NCBI GenBank assembly: GCA_030689845.1
Contig: JAUYHV010000172.1
Location: forward strand, 1-12,116
Reading direction: 5' to 3'
Origin: Dehalococcoidia bacterium
GTDB lineage: Bacteria; Chloroflexota; Dehalococcoidia; JACQUA01
Length of the DNA: 12,116 nt
Of this stretch, positions 1 to 6,064 are shown piece after piece; position 1 is the first letter of the stretch, and each line of letters starts with the position of its first letter. The notes under the pieces are model-generated. The model was not told the DNA's origin. It searched no databases and was given only the letters and a program-made list of their open reading frames with translations. The position numbers were made by a program, and so were the translations under genes.

Positions 1-128
1 TCTTTCATCTGCACTAGTAAATCAGTTCCCCCAGCCATTACCTTCGCCTTCCTTTTGTACTTCCCTAATGCCTCGCATACCTCCCCTATGCTCTTCACCT
101 TTATATACTCAAACTTCGGTAAACTCAT
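1..128 (-). CDS. FAD-binding subunit of a molybdenum hydroxylase (xanthine dehydrogenase / CoxM / HcrB family), N-terminal part
   Basis: Only the first 42 codons are inside the window; the gene runs off the left edge. The translation begins MSLPKFEYIKVKSIGEVCEA and contains AGGTDLLVQMK at residues 34-44, the FAD-pyrophosphate-binding loop of the PCMH-type FAD domain found in medium subunits of molybdenum hydroxylases (CO dehydrogenase, xanthine dehydrogenase, 4-hydroxybenzoyl-CoA reductase). Such subunits pass electrons between the FeS subunit and an electron acceptor, in complex with a large molybdopterin subunit and a small 2Fe-2S subunit. Neither partner is visible here. The ATG at 128 is preceded by GAGGAA at good spacing, so the start is secure. 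The substrate cannot be told from this fragment. It is divergent from the rpmH operon, 606 bp away. Confidence 0.85.
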   Translation of the reverse strand, partial: MSLPKFEYIKVKSIGEVCEALGKYKRKAKVMAGGTDLLVQMK

Positions 129-150
129 TGCCCGGTTCCTCGCTTAATAA

Positions 151-179
151 ATTATATGGAGTTAAATTCATTAATTAAA
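151..179 (-). promoter_or_regulatory. Likely promoter of the molybdenum-hydroxylase FAD-subunit gene
   Basis: Read on the minus strand there is a perfect -10 box TATAAT (156 down to 151) and, 17 bases upstream, a weak -35 TTTAAT (179 down to 174). This places the transcript start near 144, giving a leader of about 16 nt before the ATG at 128. The poor -35 box suggests an activator-dependent promoter, but this is inference; the surroundings are AT-rich, so a chance TATAAT is possible. Confidence 0.45.
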
Positions 180-197
180 TTAGTAATTAAAAAATGC

Positions 198-207
198 AGT
201 GCGCACT
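198..207. promoter_or_regulatory. Perfect 10-bp palindrome, possible regulator site
   Basis: AGTGCGCACT is a perfect GC-centred palindrome in otherwise very AT-rich DNA. Its centre lies about 58-60 bp upstream of the transcript start predicted for the minus-strand FAD-subunit gene, a common position for activator binding. No known operator consensus is recognised, so the functional reading is inference. Confidence 0.3.
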
Positions 208-679
208 AAAATAAACAATAACATCAACCTACCAAATATCAATGAAAATACAGACACTTCATAAGTATAAATAATTCTATCGAATCGTCTGCCAGAGTTG
301 ACCTAAGTATATCACAAATATATAGTTTCAAACCTGTCCTTTTAATGAACAAATCATTGAGACGGATACACGATACCCCGGCAGTCAGGGGTTAAACAGC
401 GACGGAAAAACAAGCGTGAATTATTATAATAACCCCCCTTATATATGTCAATCCAACTCAGAGTCGGTCACCTTTTTGATGGCGTATTTTCTAAAAATAA
501 TATTAAGAAATTCACGTGGTAAATTCCAGCATGTTTAAAACCCCAAGCATCATCCCGAAATTACACCTGGCAGATAAACCCGGCATTAGACGGGATGATG
601 TCTCAAAAGGCACTTTGCCCTTGAACAGCCATTGGTAACACTTTTGCAGTGGTCGGCGTCTCACCATGGAGTAAAGTAA
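208..679. other. Long intergenic region without a convincing gene
   Basis: This stretch separates the divergent molybdenum-hydroxylase gene from the rpmH operon. It is AT-rich up to about 530. It holds a perfect 12-bp palindrome TTATTATAATAA at 421-432, the inverted pair GGGGTTA (388-394) / TAACCCC (430-436), and a perfect 10-bp inverted repeat at 548-600. The only reading frame of note is a 51-codon minus-strand frame at 512-667 with no ribosome binding site. I found no convincing DnaA boxes, tRNA, SRP RNA or known riboswitch core. The region may contain regulatory sites for both flanking genes or decayed DNA. Confidence 0.6.
548..600. repeat. Perfect 10-bp inverted repeat with 33-bp loop
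   Basis: CATCATCCCG at 548-557 is matched exactly by CGGGATGATG at 591-600. The loop holds a further weak pairing, CCTGG (566-570) against CCCGG (579-583) with one mismatch, so the segment could fold as a two-level hairpin on either strand. No T-run follows, so it is not a simple terminator. It lies about 80 bp upstream of the rpmH promoter -35 box, so it is not in the rpmH leader transcript. Confidence 0.5.
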
Positions 680-709
680 TTGACACTTAAAGCAAAACTA
701 AAGTATAAT
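680..709 (+). promoter_or_regulatory. Strong consensus promoter for the rpmH-rnpA-yidD-yidC-jag operon
   Basis: TTGACA at 680-685 and TATAAT at 704-709 both match the housekeeping sigma factor consensus perfectly, with an 18-bp spacer. The expected transcript start is about 716, leaving a leader of about 19 nt before the rpmH start at 735. Such a strong promoter suits a ribosomal protein operon. No operator-like repeat overlaps it. Confidence 0.85.
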
Positions 710-734
710 CTGGCAAAAGTAAGCAAGGTTTAAA

Positions 735-875
735 GTGCCAAAAAGGACATACCAACCCAAAAGAATACCGAGAAAGCGCGAACATGGCTTTCTTAAAAGA
801 ATGGCTTCAAAGGGAGGAAGGGCCGTACTCAGAAGGCGACGGCTAAAGGGACGATACAAGCTCACCGTGGTTTAA
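735..875 (+). CDS. rpmH: 50S ribosomal protein L34
   Basis: A 46-residue, very basic protein starting (M)PKRTYQPKRIPRKREHGF and ending in RRRRLKGRYKLTVV. This matches the L34 pattern: the KRTYQP start, HGFL.RM in the middle and the arginine-rich G-R tail. L34 is a small protein of the large ribosomal subunit that contacts 23S rRNA. The start is GTG, with AAGG at 725-728 six bases upstream; no ATG fits the conserved N-terminus. It is the first gene of the operon and is followed after 23 bp by rnpA, the usual bacterial arrangement. It is often missed because of its length and GTG start. Confidence 0.96.
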   Translation: MPKRTYQPKRIPRKREHGFLKRMASKGGRAVLRRRRLKGRYKLTVV

Positions 876-898
876 ATCAAAACCAGAGAGAACAACAG

Positions 899-1324
899 GT
901 GGGCAAGAAATATCGTTTAACCAGCAAATCTGATTTTTCCAATGTTTATAATGGTGGTTTCTCCCGGGCAAACCGGTTGCTCGTATTAAAAGCCTTACCA
1001 AACAGCCTGTCCGAATCCAGGTTTGGCTTCTCGGTAAGCCGGAGAATCGGTAATGCAGTTGTGCGGAACCGTGTTAAACGCCTTCTGAGGGAGTGTGTTC
1101 GCAGCCAATTAGTAAAAGGTAGTTGGGATATCGTTTTTATTGCCCGAAAGCCAGTTTTGTCAGCTACATTTCAGGATATACGACAGTCGGTCAGTATCTT
1201 ACTCAAGAAATCCGGCATTATCGAGGAATCAGAAGTGATTCCATCAACTATAAATTCAAGTTGTATTCCTCGAGAATCCGTTCGAGTGAAAAGCTCCCCT
1301 GCCTGCTTAGCAGTGCTTGTGTAG
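899..1324 (+). CDS. rnpA: Ribonuclease P protein component
   Basis: The protein cofactor of RNase P, which helps the catalytic RNA remove 5' leaders from pre-tRNAs. The N-terminal KKYRLTSKSDFSNVYNGG and the signature RNRVKRLLRE (residues 56-65), in the RNR helix that binds the RNA, identify it clearly. The FGFSVSRRIGNAVVRN stretch just before is also typical. The start is GTG; no other start codon lies upstream in frame before rpmH, and the ribosome binding site is weak (AGAGAG at 885-890). At 141 residues it is longer than the usual 110-125: residues from about 108 on (a Ser/Pro/Val-rich tail) lie outside the conserved fold. A hairpin spans the stop codon. Confidence 0.95.
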   Translation: MGKKYRLTSKSDFSNVYNGGFSRANRLLVLKALPNSLSESRFGFSVSRRIGNAVVRNRVKRLLRECVRSQLVKGSWDIVFIARKPVLSATFQDIRQSVSILLKKSGIIEESEVIPSTINSSCIPRESVRVKSSPACLAVLV

Positions 1325-1338
1325 TCTTGTCAAGCACT
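1312..1338 (+). other. Intercistronic hairpin around the rnpA stop codon
   Basis: AGTGCTTG (1312-1319) and CAAGCACT (1331-1338) form a perfect 8-bp stem with an 11-nt loop that contains the rnpA TAG stop (1322-1324). The downstream sequence is AT-rich but lacks a clean T-run, so full termination is unlikely. It could be a weak attenuator or an RNase stop that protects or separates the rpmH-rnpA part of the mRNA from yidD onward. The structure is seen in the sequence; the role is inference. Confidence 0.45.
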
Positions 1339-1375
1339 AGTTAACTGTTTAATTATTAATTTCTACGGGGAACCA

Positions 1376-1591
1376 ATGAGTCATTTAGCATTAAGCGTAA
1401 TTAGGGTGTACCAGGTTACATTTTCGAGAATGTATCCTCCGTCATGTCGGTTTACACCCACCTGTTCACAGTACTCCTACGAGGCTATACAGAGCTTCGG
1501 TCTGATGAGAGGCATCGTCTTAACGGTAAAAAGACTTGCCCGCTGTCACCCGTTTAATAAAGGGGGTTACGACCCTGTTCCACCCCGTTAA
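1376..1591 (+). CDS. yidD: Membrane protein insertion efficiency factor YidD
   Basis: A 71-residue protein with the family hallmarks: an N-terminal amphipathic stretch (LSVIRVYQVTFSRMYPPSCRF), the conserved cysteine motif CRFTPTCSQYSYEAI (residues about 24-38) and the C-terminal HPFNKGGYDPVP. YidD is a small inner-face membrane-associated protein thought to assist YidC/Sec-dependent insertion of membrane proteins. The ATG is preceded by GGGGAA at short spacing. It follows rnpA by 51 bp and is followed 40 bp later by the propeller lipoprotein, with yidC the next gene. The length is normal and all conserved cysteines are present. Confidence 0.95.
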   Translation: MSHLALSVIRVYQVTFSRMYPPSCRFTPTCSQYSYEAIQSFGLMRGIVLTVKRLARCHPFNKGGYDPVPPR

Positions 1592-1631
1592 TTATCCTTT
1601 AATAGCCTTTCTTGAAAGAATAAAATTAAAA

Positions 1632-2780
1632 ATGAAGTTTACAGGCAAGAATCAATATATTTTCATCACAATAATGCTGATTATCCTGGTTGTTTCGGTT
1701 TCCTGCCAGACTGCTCCGGCAAGGGGATGGTCCGGACCTGCTGCGGTTGACGGTACAATCTACACTGGCACCATAGCGGGAAAAGTGGCAGCTTATAAAG
1801 GTTCCAACGGCGATCCCGAGTGGCAAACAACCCTCCCGACTCCTGCTACTTCAATAGGGTTCGGCTGCGGGGGGCCTGCGCCGAAGGCAGCAATCTATAG
1901 CCATCCCGTTTCGGACGGGAAATCAATTTTCCTGGGCACTTACGAAGGGGTTTTCTATGCTCTTGACACAACAAGCGGTGCCTTGAGATGGCAATACCCT
2001 GCCACCGGGAGAGGGAAAGCCATTATCGGAAGCGCAGCGGTTTATAATGGAAATGTCTATTTCGGTTCTTCCGATGGCTATATATACTCACTGAACGCAA
2101 ATAATGGTTTGCTTCGAGAAAAATATCTGTTAGGAAAAAAAATATGGTCGACCCCGACAGTTGTAGACGACAGGTTATATATTGGTTCTTTTGACGGTAA
2201 ACTTTATGCATTTGACTTGAAAAAAGGACTCAAAGAGGAATCCTTGCTGTGGACGTTCTCCAGTAATGGGGCGATAACCGCAGGGCCATTGATTGCCAAT
2301 GACACGATTTACATCGGTTCCTTTGACAGCCATTTATACGCTTTAGATAAAAACTCCGGTAGGGTAAAATGGTCCTTTAAAGGAAGCGGCTGGTTTTGGG
2401 AAGCTCCGGTGATAAAAGACAATCTCCTGGTGGCTGTTAACGTAAAAAAAGACAGTGAACCTGATAAAAATGTTTATGGGATAAATGCTTTAACGGGGCA
2501 AAAAATTTGGGAATTTGGAACCCAGGGAAGTGTAAGGGCTTCACCCGTAATATCGGGTAATACCGTGATAGTGGCATCGGAAGATAACAATATTTATTTT
2601 TTACAGGCCGATACAGGTTCACAAATACGACTAATTCCCATGAACTCGCCAGTGCTTTCCAATATGACTGTTGACGCGGGTTTTGTCTATGTTCATACTA
2701 GGGAAGGTTTGCTTTCCGCCATTGATATTGAAAAGGGTACAAGGGTATGGGAAGTTTCAACATACCCGAAGGAAAAATAA
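1632..2780 (+). CDS. Exported PQQ-like beta-propeller lipoprotein (BamB-like fold)
   Basis: A 382-residue protein. Residues 1-24 form a lipoprotein signal peptide (basic start, hydrophobic FITIMLIILVVSVS) with a lipobox ending in Cys25. The rest consists of about eight repeats with the pattern ...IYxGSxDGxLYALDxxxGxxxWxF, typical of PQQ-like/BamB propeller blades; examples are DRLYIGSFDGKLYAFD and DTIYIGSFDSHLYALD. No catalytic residues or PQQ-dependent enzyme features are seen, so it is probably a scaffold or assembly factor on the outer face of the membrane. An in-frame ATG at 1536 would overlap yidD by 56 bp and hide the signal peptide, so the ATG at 1632 is chosen; its ribosome binding site (GAAAGAA, 1614-1620) is weak. 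It sits between yidD and yidC, 9 bp before yidC, suggesting a link to membrane-protein biogenesis. Exact function unknown. Confidence 0.85.
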   Translation: MKFTGKNQYIFITIMLIILVVSVSCQTAPARGWSGPAAVDGTIYTGTIAGKVAAYKGSNGDPEWQTTLPTPATSIGFGCGGPAPKAAIYSHPVSDGKSIFLGTYEGVFYALDTTSGALRWQYPATGRGKAIIGSAAVYNGNVYFGSSDGYIYSLNANNGLLREKYLLGKKIWSTPTVVDDRLYIGSFDGKLYAFDLKKGLKEESLLWTFSSNGAITAGPLIANDTIYIGSFDSHLYALDKNSGRVKWSFKGSGWFWEAPVIKDNLLVAVNVKKDSEPDKNVYGINALTGQKIWEFGTQGSVRASPVISGNTVIVASEDNNIYFLQADTGSQIRLIPMNSPVLSNMTVDAGFVYVHTREGLLSAIDIEKGTRVWEVSTYPKEK

Positions 2781-2789
2781 AGGCTTGAT

Positions 2790-3614
2790 ATGGCTGACCT
2801 CTGGAACGTATTAATATTCCAACCTATCTTAAATCTATCAATAATTTTATATTCAATTCTTTTTAATAATTTTGGTTTGGCCATTATTGCCCTGACCATT
2901 ATTATCCGCGTAATCACATATCCCTTAACCATCAAGCAAATAAAAGCGTCCAAGTCCATGGCCACAGTCCAACCCCGCATGCAGGAACTGCAGAAAAAAT
3001 ACGCCAGGGATAAGCAAAAACTGTCTGGCGAAACGATGAAGCTTTACAAGGAAGCCGGGATCAATCCCGTGGGGTGCATTGTTCCAATGCTCGTCCAATT
3101 CCCGGTCTGGATAGCCCTTTACCAGGCGATTCTTAGGGCTTTGGCGGCTACTCCCGAAGACCTCCTTGCCCTTTTCCCAAGACTGTATTCATCCCCGCTT
3201 ATTCACAGCATGGTCCCGTTGAATGAGAAATTCCTGTGGCTGAATTTAACTGAACCCGATAGATTGATGATCCTCCCCGTCCTTGTTGGAGGTTCGATGT
3301 GGCTGCAACAGAAAATGGTAACCGTGCCAACCACTGATCCCAGACAGCAAAGCACAAACAGGATGATGCTAATGATGATGCCCCTCATGTTTGCCGCATT
3401 TACACTCCAGTTTGCCAGCGGGTTGGCTGTTTACTGGACTATTTCCAATGTCATTGGTATTGTTATTCAATATCTCGTGACTGGGTGGGGAGGTTTATTT
3501 AAAAAGAAATCGCCAGCTCCTCCTGTTGGCAGCCCCCATTCCACTACCAAGGCTGTCCCCTACGAGCCGCCGCCTTCCGGAAAAAAGAGGAAATCCCGGC
3601 GACCTGTTAAGTAG
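2790..3614 (+). CDS. yidC: Membrane protein insertase YidC/Oxa1
   Basis: Inserts and folds membrane proteins, alone or with Sec. The 274-residue protein has the five hydrophobic segments of the YidC/Oxa1 core at roughly 12-46, 95-118, 158-172, 190-212 and 214-232. It carries the conserved groove arginine in TIIIRVITYPL (Arg40), the charged hairpin QPRMQELQKKYARDKQK (61-77), and INPVGCIVPMLVQFPVWIALY (91-111), characteristic of the family. The large periplasmic domain of proteobacterial YidC is absent, as in monoderm bacteria. The C-terminal tail is strongly basic (KKRKSRRPVK) and likely contacts the ribosome. The ribosome binding site AAAGG (2779-2783) overlaps the stop codon of the preceding gene, so translation is probably coupled. 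Confidence 0.96.
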   Translation: MADLWNVLIFQPILNLSIILYSILFNNFGLAIIALTIIIRVITYPLTIKQIKASKSMATVQPRMQELQKKYARDKQKLSGETMKLYKEAGINPVGCIVPMLVQFPVWIALYQAILRALAATPEDLLALFPRLYSSPLIHSMVPLNEKFLWLNLTEPDRLMILPVLVGGSMWLQQKMVTVPTTDPRQQSTNRMMLMMMPLMFAAFTLQFASGLAVYWTISNVIGIVIQYLVTGWGGLFKKKSPAPPVGSPHSTTKAVPYEPPPSGKKRKSRRPVK

Positions 3615-3641
3615 GCAGAGGAGATGAAAGAAGGTTAACAC

Positions 3642-4355
3642 ATGGACACAGTGGAAATAACTGGAAAAACAGAAGAAGAAGCCATACATAAGGCTCTAAC
3701 CCAGCTGGGTAAGAGGGAAGATGAAGTAAATATCACCGTACTGAAAAAGGCAAGATCCGGGATCCTGGGGTTGGGAGCAGAAGAGGCTGTAGTCAGGGTC
3801 GAAGCTATAGGAAATGTTCTCCAAGACCCCGGCGCGATAGATAATTCTCCGCTGCAGGACAGTGAACCTCTCCCGGAAAACATTATTAAAGCAAAAGAAA
3901 TCCTGAAAACGCTGCTGGAGCATTTGAAGATACAGTCCTCTCTCAGTGCGGTCCCTTACCCGTCCATGTCCGAAGAAGATGCCAGACCGTCAATAGCCCT
4001 TGATATCAGCCTTAAGGGTGAAGACCAGGCTCTTCTCATCGGCAGACGCGGACAAACACTGGTTTCTTTGCAATATATAACTAATCTCATATTGTCCGTA
4101 AATAATAAAAATTTATCTCCAGTAACCGTCGATGTCGAGGGATACAAGCAGCGACGGTTCAAGAGCCTTCAAAGTCTTGCTTTGCGTTTGGCGGAGCAGG
4201 TAAGAACCTCCCGGAGACCTGCAACCATGGAACCGATGCCGCCGAATGAACGGAGAATCGTCCACCTGACTCTATCGAAGTGGGATGATATTGATACGGA
4301 AAGTTCAGGTGAGGGAGAAAACCGGAAAGTGGTCATTAAGTACAGGGGAATGTAA
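3642..4355 (+). CDS. jag: RNA-binding protein Jag (KhpB/EloR), Jag-N + KH + R3H
   Basis: A 237-residue protein in the usual place after yidC (27-bp gap, AAGG at 3631-3634 seven bases before ATG). Residues 1-52 form the Jag-N domain (MDTVEITGKTEEEAIHKALT, then KKARSGILGLG). A variable linker follows, then a KH domain at about 85-165 with the GxxG loop in IGRRGQTLVSLQYI (G134-RR-G137). An R3H domain at about 171-236 contains NERRIVHLTLS with the ERRxxH pattern (203-208). In Gram-positive bacteria the protein binds RNA with KhpA and affects cell elongation and division. It appears complete and is the last gene of the operon; no clear terminator hairpin is visible in the 103 bp after it. Confidence 0.95.
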   Translation: MDTVEITGKTEEEAIHKALTQLGKREDEVNITVLKKARSGILGLGAEEAVVRVEAIGNVLQDPGAIDNSPLQDSEPLPENIIKAKEILKTLLEHLKIQSSLSAVPYPSMSEEDARPSIALDISLKGEDQALLIGRRGQTLVSLQYITNLILSVNNKNLSPVTVDVEGYKQRRFKSLQSLALRLAEQVRTSRRPATMEPMPPNERRIVHLTLSKWDDIDTESSGEGENRKVVIKYRGM

Positions 4356-4390
4356 GGGACATATCCGAAAGAATGGGTTGTTTCCTCTAG

Positions 4391-4419
4391 TTGACTGATG
4401 ATATTTTTTACGTTTCTAA
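4391..4419 (+). promoter_or_regulatory. Possible promoter of the ubiD-family gene
   Basis: TTGACT at 4391-4396 is a good -35 match; 17 bases on is TTCTAA (4414-4419), a poor -10. A better -10-like TATAAA at 4438-4443 is too close to the ribosome binding site to be useful. The gene may therefore have a weak promoter of its own, or be read through from jag. Confidence 0.3.
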
Positions 4420-4444
4420 CAACAATTAATTTGCCTTTATAAAT

Positions 4445-4451
4445 AAGGAGG
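4445..4451 (+). promoter_or_regulatory. Strong ribosome binding site of the ubiD-family gene
   Basis: AAGGAGG, a perfect Shine-Dalgarno core, lies seven bases before the ATG at 4459. It is the strongest site in the window and fixes the start of the decarboxylase gene, in contrast to the weak sites in the upstream operon. Confidence 0.8.
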
Positions 4452-4458
4452 AATCACA

Positions 4459-5970
4459 ATGGCTGTAAGAGATATTTCCAGTACCCGTAAAGCCCTCGAC
4501 TTCCTGAAAGGAGAAGGTGAAGTCCTGAACATTTCAGCTGAAGTTGACCCCATTTATGAAATTGCGGGTATTCAAAAGGTCCTCGAGGGGGGGCCTGCCC
4601 TTATATTTGATAACATAAAAGGATATCCAGGTATCAGGGACCTCGGTAACCTTTTCGCCACGAGAGAGAGAGCAGCCAAGATGCTGGGTATTTCTGACTT
4701 TAAAAAGATAAAATTCAAATGCCTTGAAGCTATAAAAAACCCAATTCCCCCCAAAATAGTTGAGAGCGCCCCCTGCCAGGAAGTGGTTATCACCGAAAAT
4801 ATTGATGTGTTTTCCCATATGCCCGTTTTGAAACACACCCCCAGCGATGCCGGAAGGATTATTGGGGGAAGTAACAATTTAATTTACGGGAAGTATTTTA
4901 GAGGGGGAAGTCATATCTCTTTTAACCGGGTGCATTTCCGTGGTAATGACTGGGGTACCATCATGGCCGGACCGCCGACCCATTTCGGAGTGGCTGCATA
5001 TATAGACCACAGGAGTGAAAAACTCCCTCTTACAATTAATATTACTACTCCACCAGCAGTTATGATGGTAGCCGGCGGCGGCAATGTACACTCTATAATA
5101 CCGCAGGGAGCAGACGAACTTGGTATGGCGGGTGCCCTCCAGGATTCCCCCGTTGAAATCGTCAAAGCCAAAACTGTGGACGCTTATTCAATTGCTGAAT
5201 CGGAATGGGTTATCGAAGGTTACCTCGACACTCACTCGGTATGGGAGACTGAAGAAGCGGAAAAGCTTGGAAAAGGCGGTGAAGCGCCTTTCTTCCCCGA
5301 GTGGCCGGGTTACCTTGGGAGGGCCTACCGTTTCCGCCGTTTTCAAGCCACGGCTATCACCCACAGGAAAAACAGCCCCATATTTTTCTCCCCATTGGCC
5401 CACTCTTTTGAAGGCGAATTCCTTATTACGCTGTTCAAAGAGGCATGTATGTACGAGGTGGCCGAAAGAATTGTCCCGGGCCTGGTGATTGACGTTAATA
5501 CACTTCATGGTTTTTCGGTAAATGGCGGCATTGTGTTCCAGGTACATAAGCGCAGGCCCTGGGATGAGGGATACCAGCGCAACATTTTGCACGCCGCTAT
5601 GGCAGCCCAACCGGGAATAAGATTGGTAGTAGCCGTCGATGAAGACGTTGATATTTATAACACCGACGATGTTCTCTGGGCCATCACAACTCGAGCCAAC
5701 CCGTTAACCGATTTCCTTACAGGTCCAAGAGGAGGCCGCGGTACTTTAATGCAACCACTCGAAAGGACGTCAGGCGCTGAGGGCGGTGGCTTCGAGGGAG
5801 GGATCGCCATCGATGCCACGGTACCAATGGATAAGAAATGGCATTTCGAGCGCGCTCATTATCCGGTGGAAAAAGTAGATATAAAGCGATGGTTGACAGA
5901 GGAACAAATAACACGCATTCAATCCTCTCAGAGTGAATATGCCCGTCTCATGGCCAGGATTGGCGGTTAA
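4459..5970 (+). CDS. UbiD family (de)carboxylase, prenylated-FMN dependent
   Basis: A 503-residue protein of UbiD family length and layout. The N-terminal domain has EVDPIYEIAGI and GGPALIFDNIKGYPG (44-58). The cofactor/substrate region has SHISFNRVHFRGNDWGTIMAGPPTHFG, followed by LPLTINITTPPA. The acidic ESEWVIEGYLD (247-257) corresponds to the conserved Glu cluster, and RRPWDEGYQRNILHAAM is typical near the C-terminus. Family members decarboxylate or carboxylate aromatic or alpha,beta-unsaturated acids using prenyl-FMN made by UbiX; no ubiX is in the window. In anaerobes without ubiquinone many act on benzoate- or phenol-type compounds. The nearby molybdenum-hydroxylase subunit fits aromatic chemistry, but the substrate is not predictable, so no symbol is given. 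It is convergent with mutS; the 94-bp gap shows no terminator. Confidence 0.9.
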   Translation: MAVRDISSTRKALDFLKGEGEVLNISAEVDPIYEIAGIQKVLEGGPALIFDNIKGYPGIRDLGNLFATRERAAKMLGISDFKKIKFKCLEAIKNPIPPKIVESAPCQEVVITENIDVFSHMPVLKHTPSDAGRIIGGSNNLIYGKYFRGGSHISFNRVHFRGNDWGTIMAGPPTHFGVAAYIDHRSEKLPLTINITTPPAVMMVAGGGNVHSIIPQGADELGMAGALQDSPVEIVKAKTVDAYSIAESEWVIEGYLDTHSVWETEEAEKLGKGGEAPFFPEWPGYLGRAYRFRRFQATAITHRKNSPIFFSPLAHSFEGEFLITLFKEACMYEVAERIVPGLVIDVNTLHGFSVNGGIVFQVHKRRPWDEGYQRNILHAAMAAQPGIRLVVAVDEDVDIYNTDDVLWAITTRANPLTDFLTGPRGGRGTLMQPLERTSGAEGGGFEGGIAIDATVPMDKKWHFERAHYPVEKVDIKRWLTEEQITRIQSSQSEYARLMARIGG

Positions 5971-6064
5971 GGTTATTAACACAATTCTTTTCCCCAGCTA
6001 AACTTTAAGAAGATCAGGCTGTACTAAACAATACAGATACCCACGGCGCGGAACTCAGGGAAGT

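Noticed and set aside
548..667. Known riboswitch or SRP RNA upstream of rpmH
   Set aside because: The segment has stems but none of the conserved core sequences of SRP RNA or common riboswitches that I know, and it lies upstream of the mapped-looking rpmH promoter.
129..734. Possible replication origin upstream of rpmH
   Set aside because: The rpmH-rnpA cluster is often near oriC and the region is AT-rich, but I found no convincing copies of TTATCCACA or close variants and no dnaA or dnaN gene in the window.
1123..1344. Second frame inside rnpA
   Set aside because: It overlaps the RnpA frame, has no recognisable motif and no ribosome binding site.
1536..1631. Longer start for the propeller lipoprotein at ATG 1536
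   Set aside because: It would overlap yidD by 56 bp in another frame and add 32 residues in front of a clear lipoprotein signal peptide. The ATG at 1632 gives a normal signal peptide.
5971..6064. Bidirectional terminator between ubiD and mutS
   Set aside because: The only inverted pair seen, TAAACTT (5999-6005) and AAGTTTA (6061-6067), is AT-only with a loop of about 55 nt and no T-run, too weak to call.
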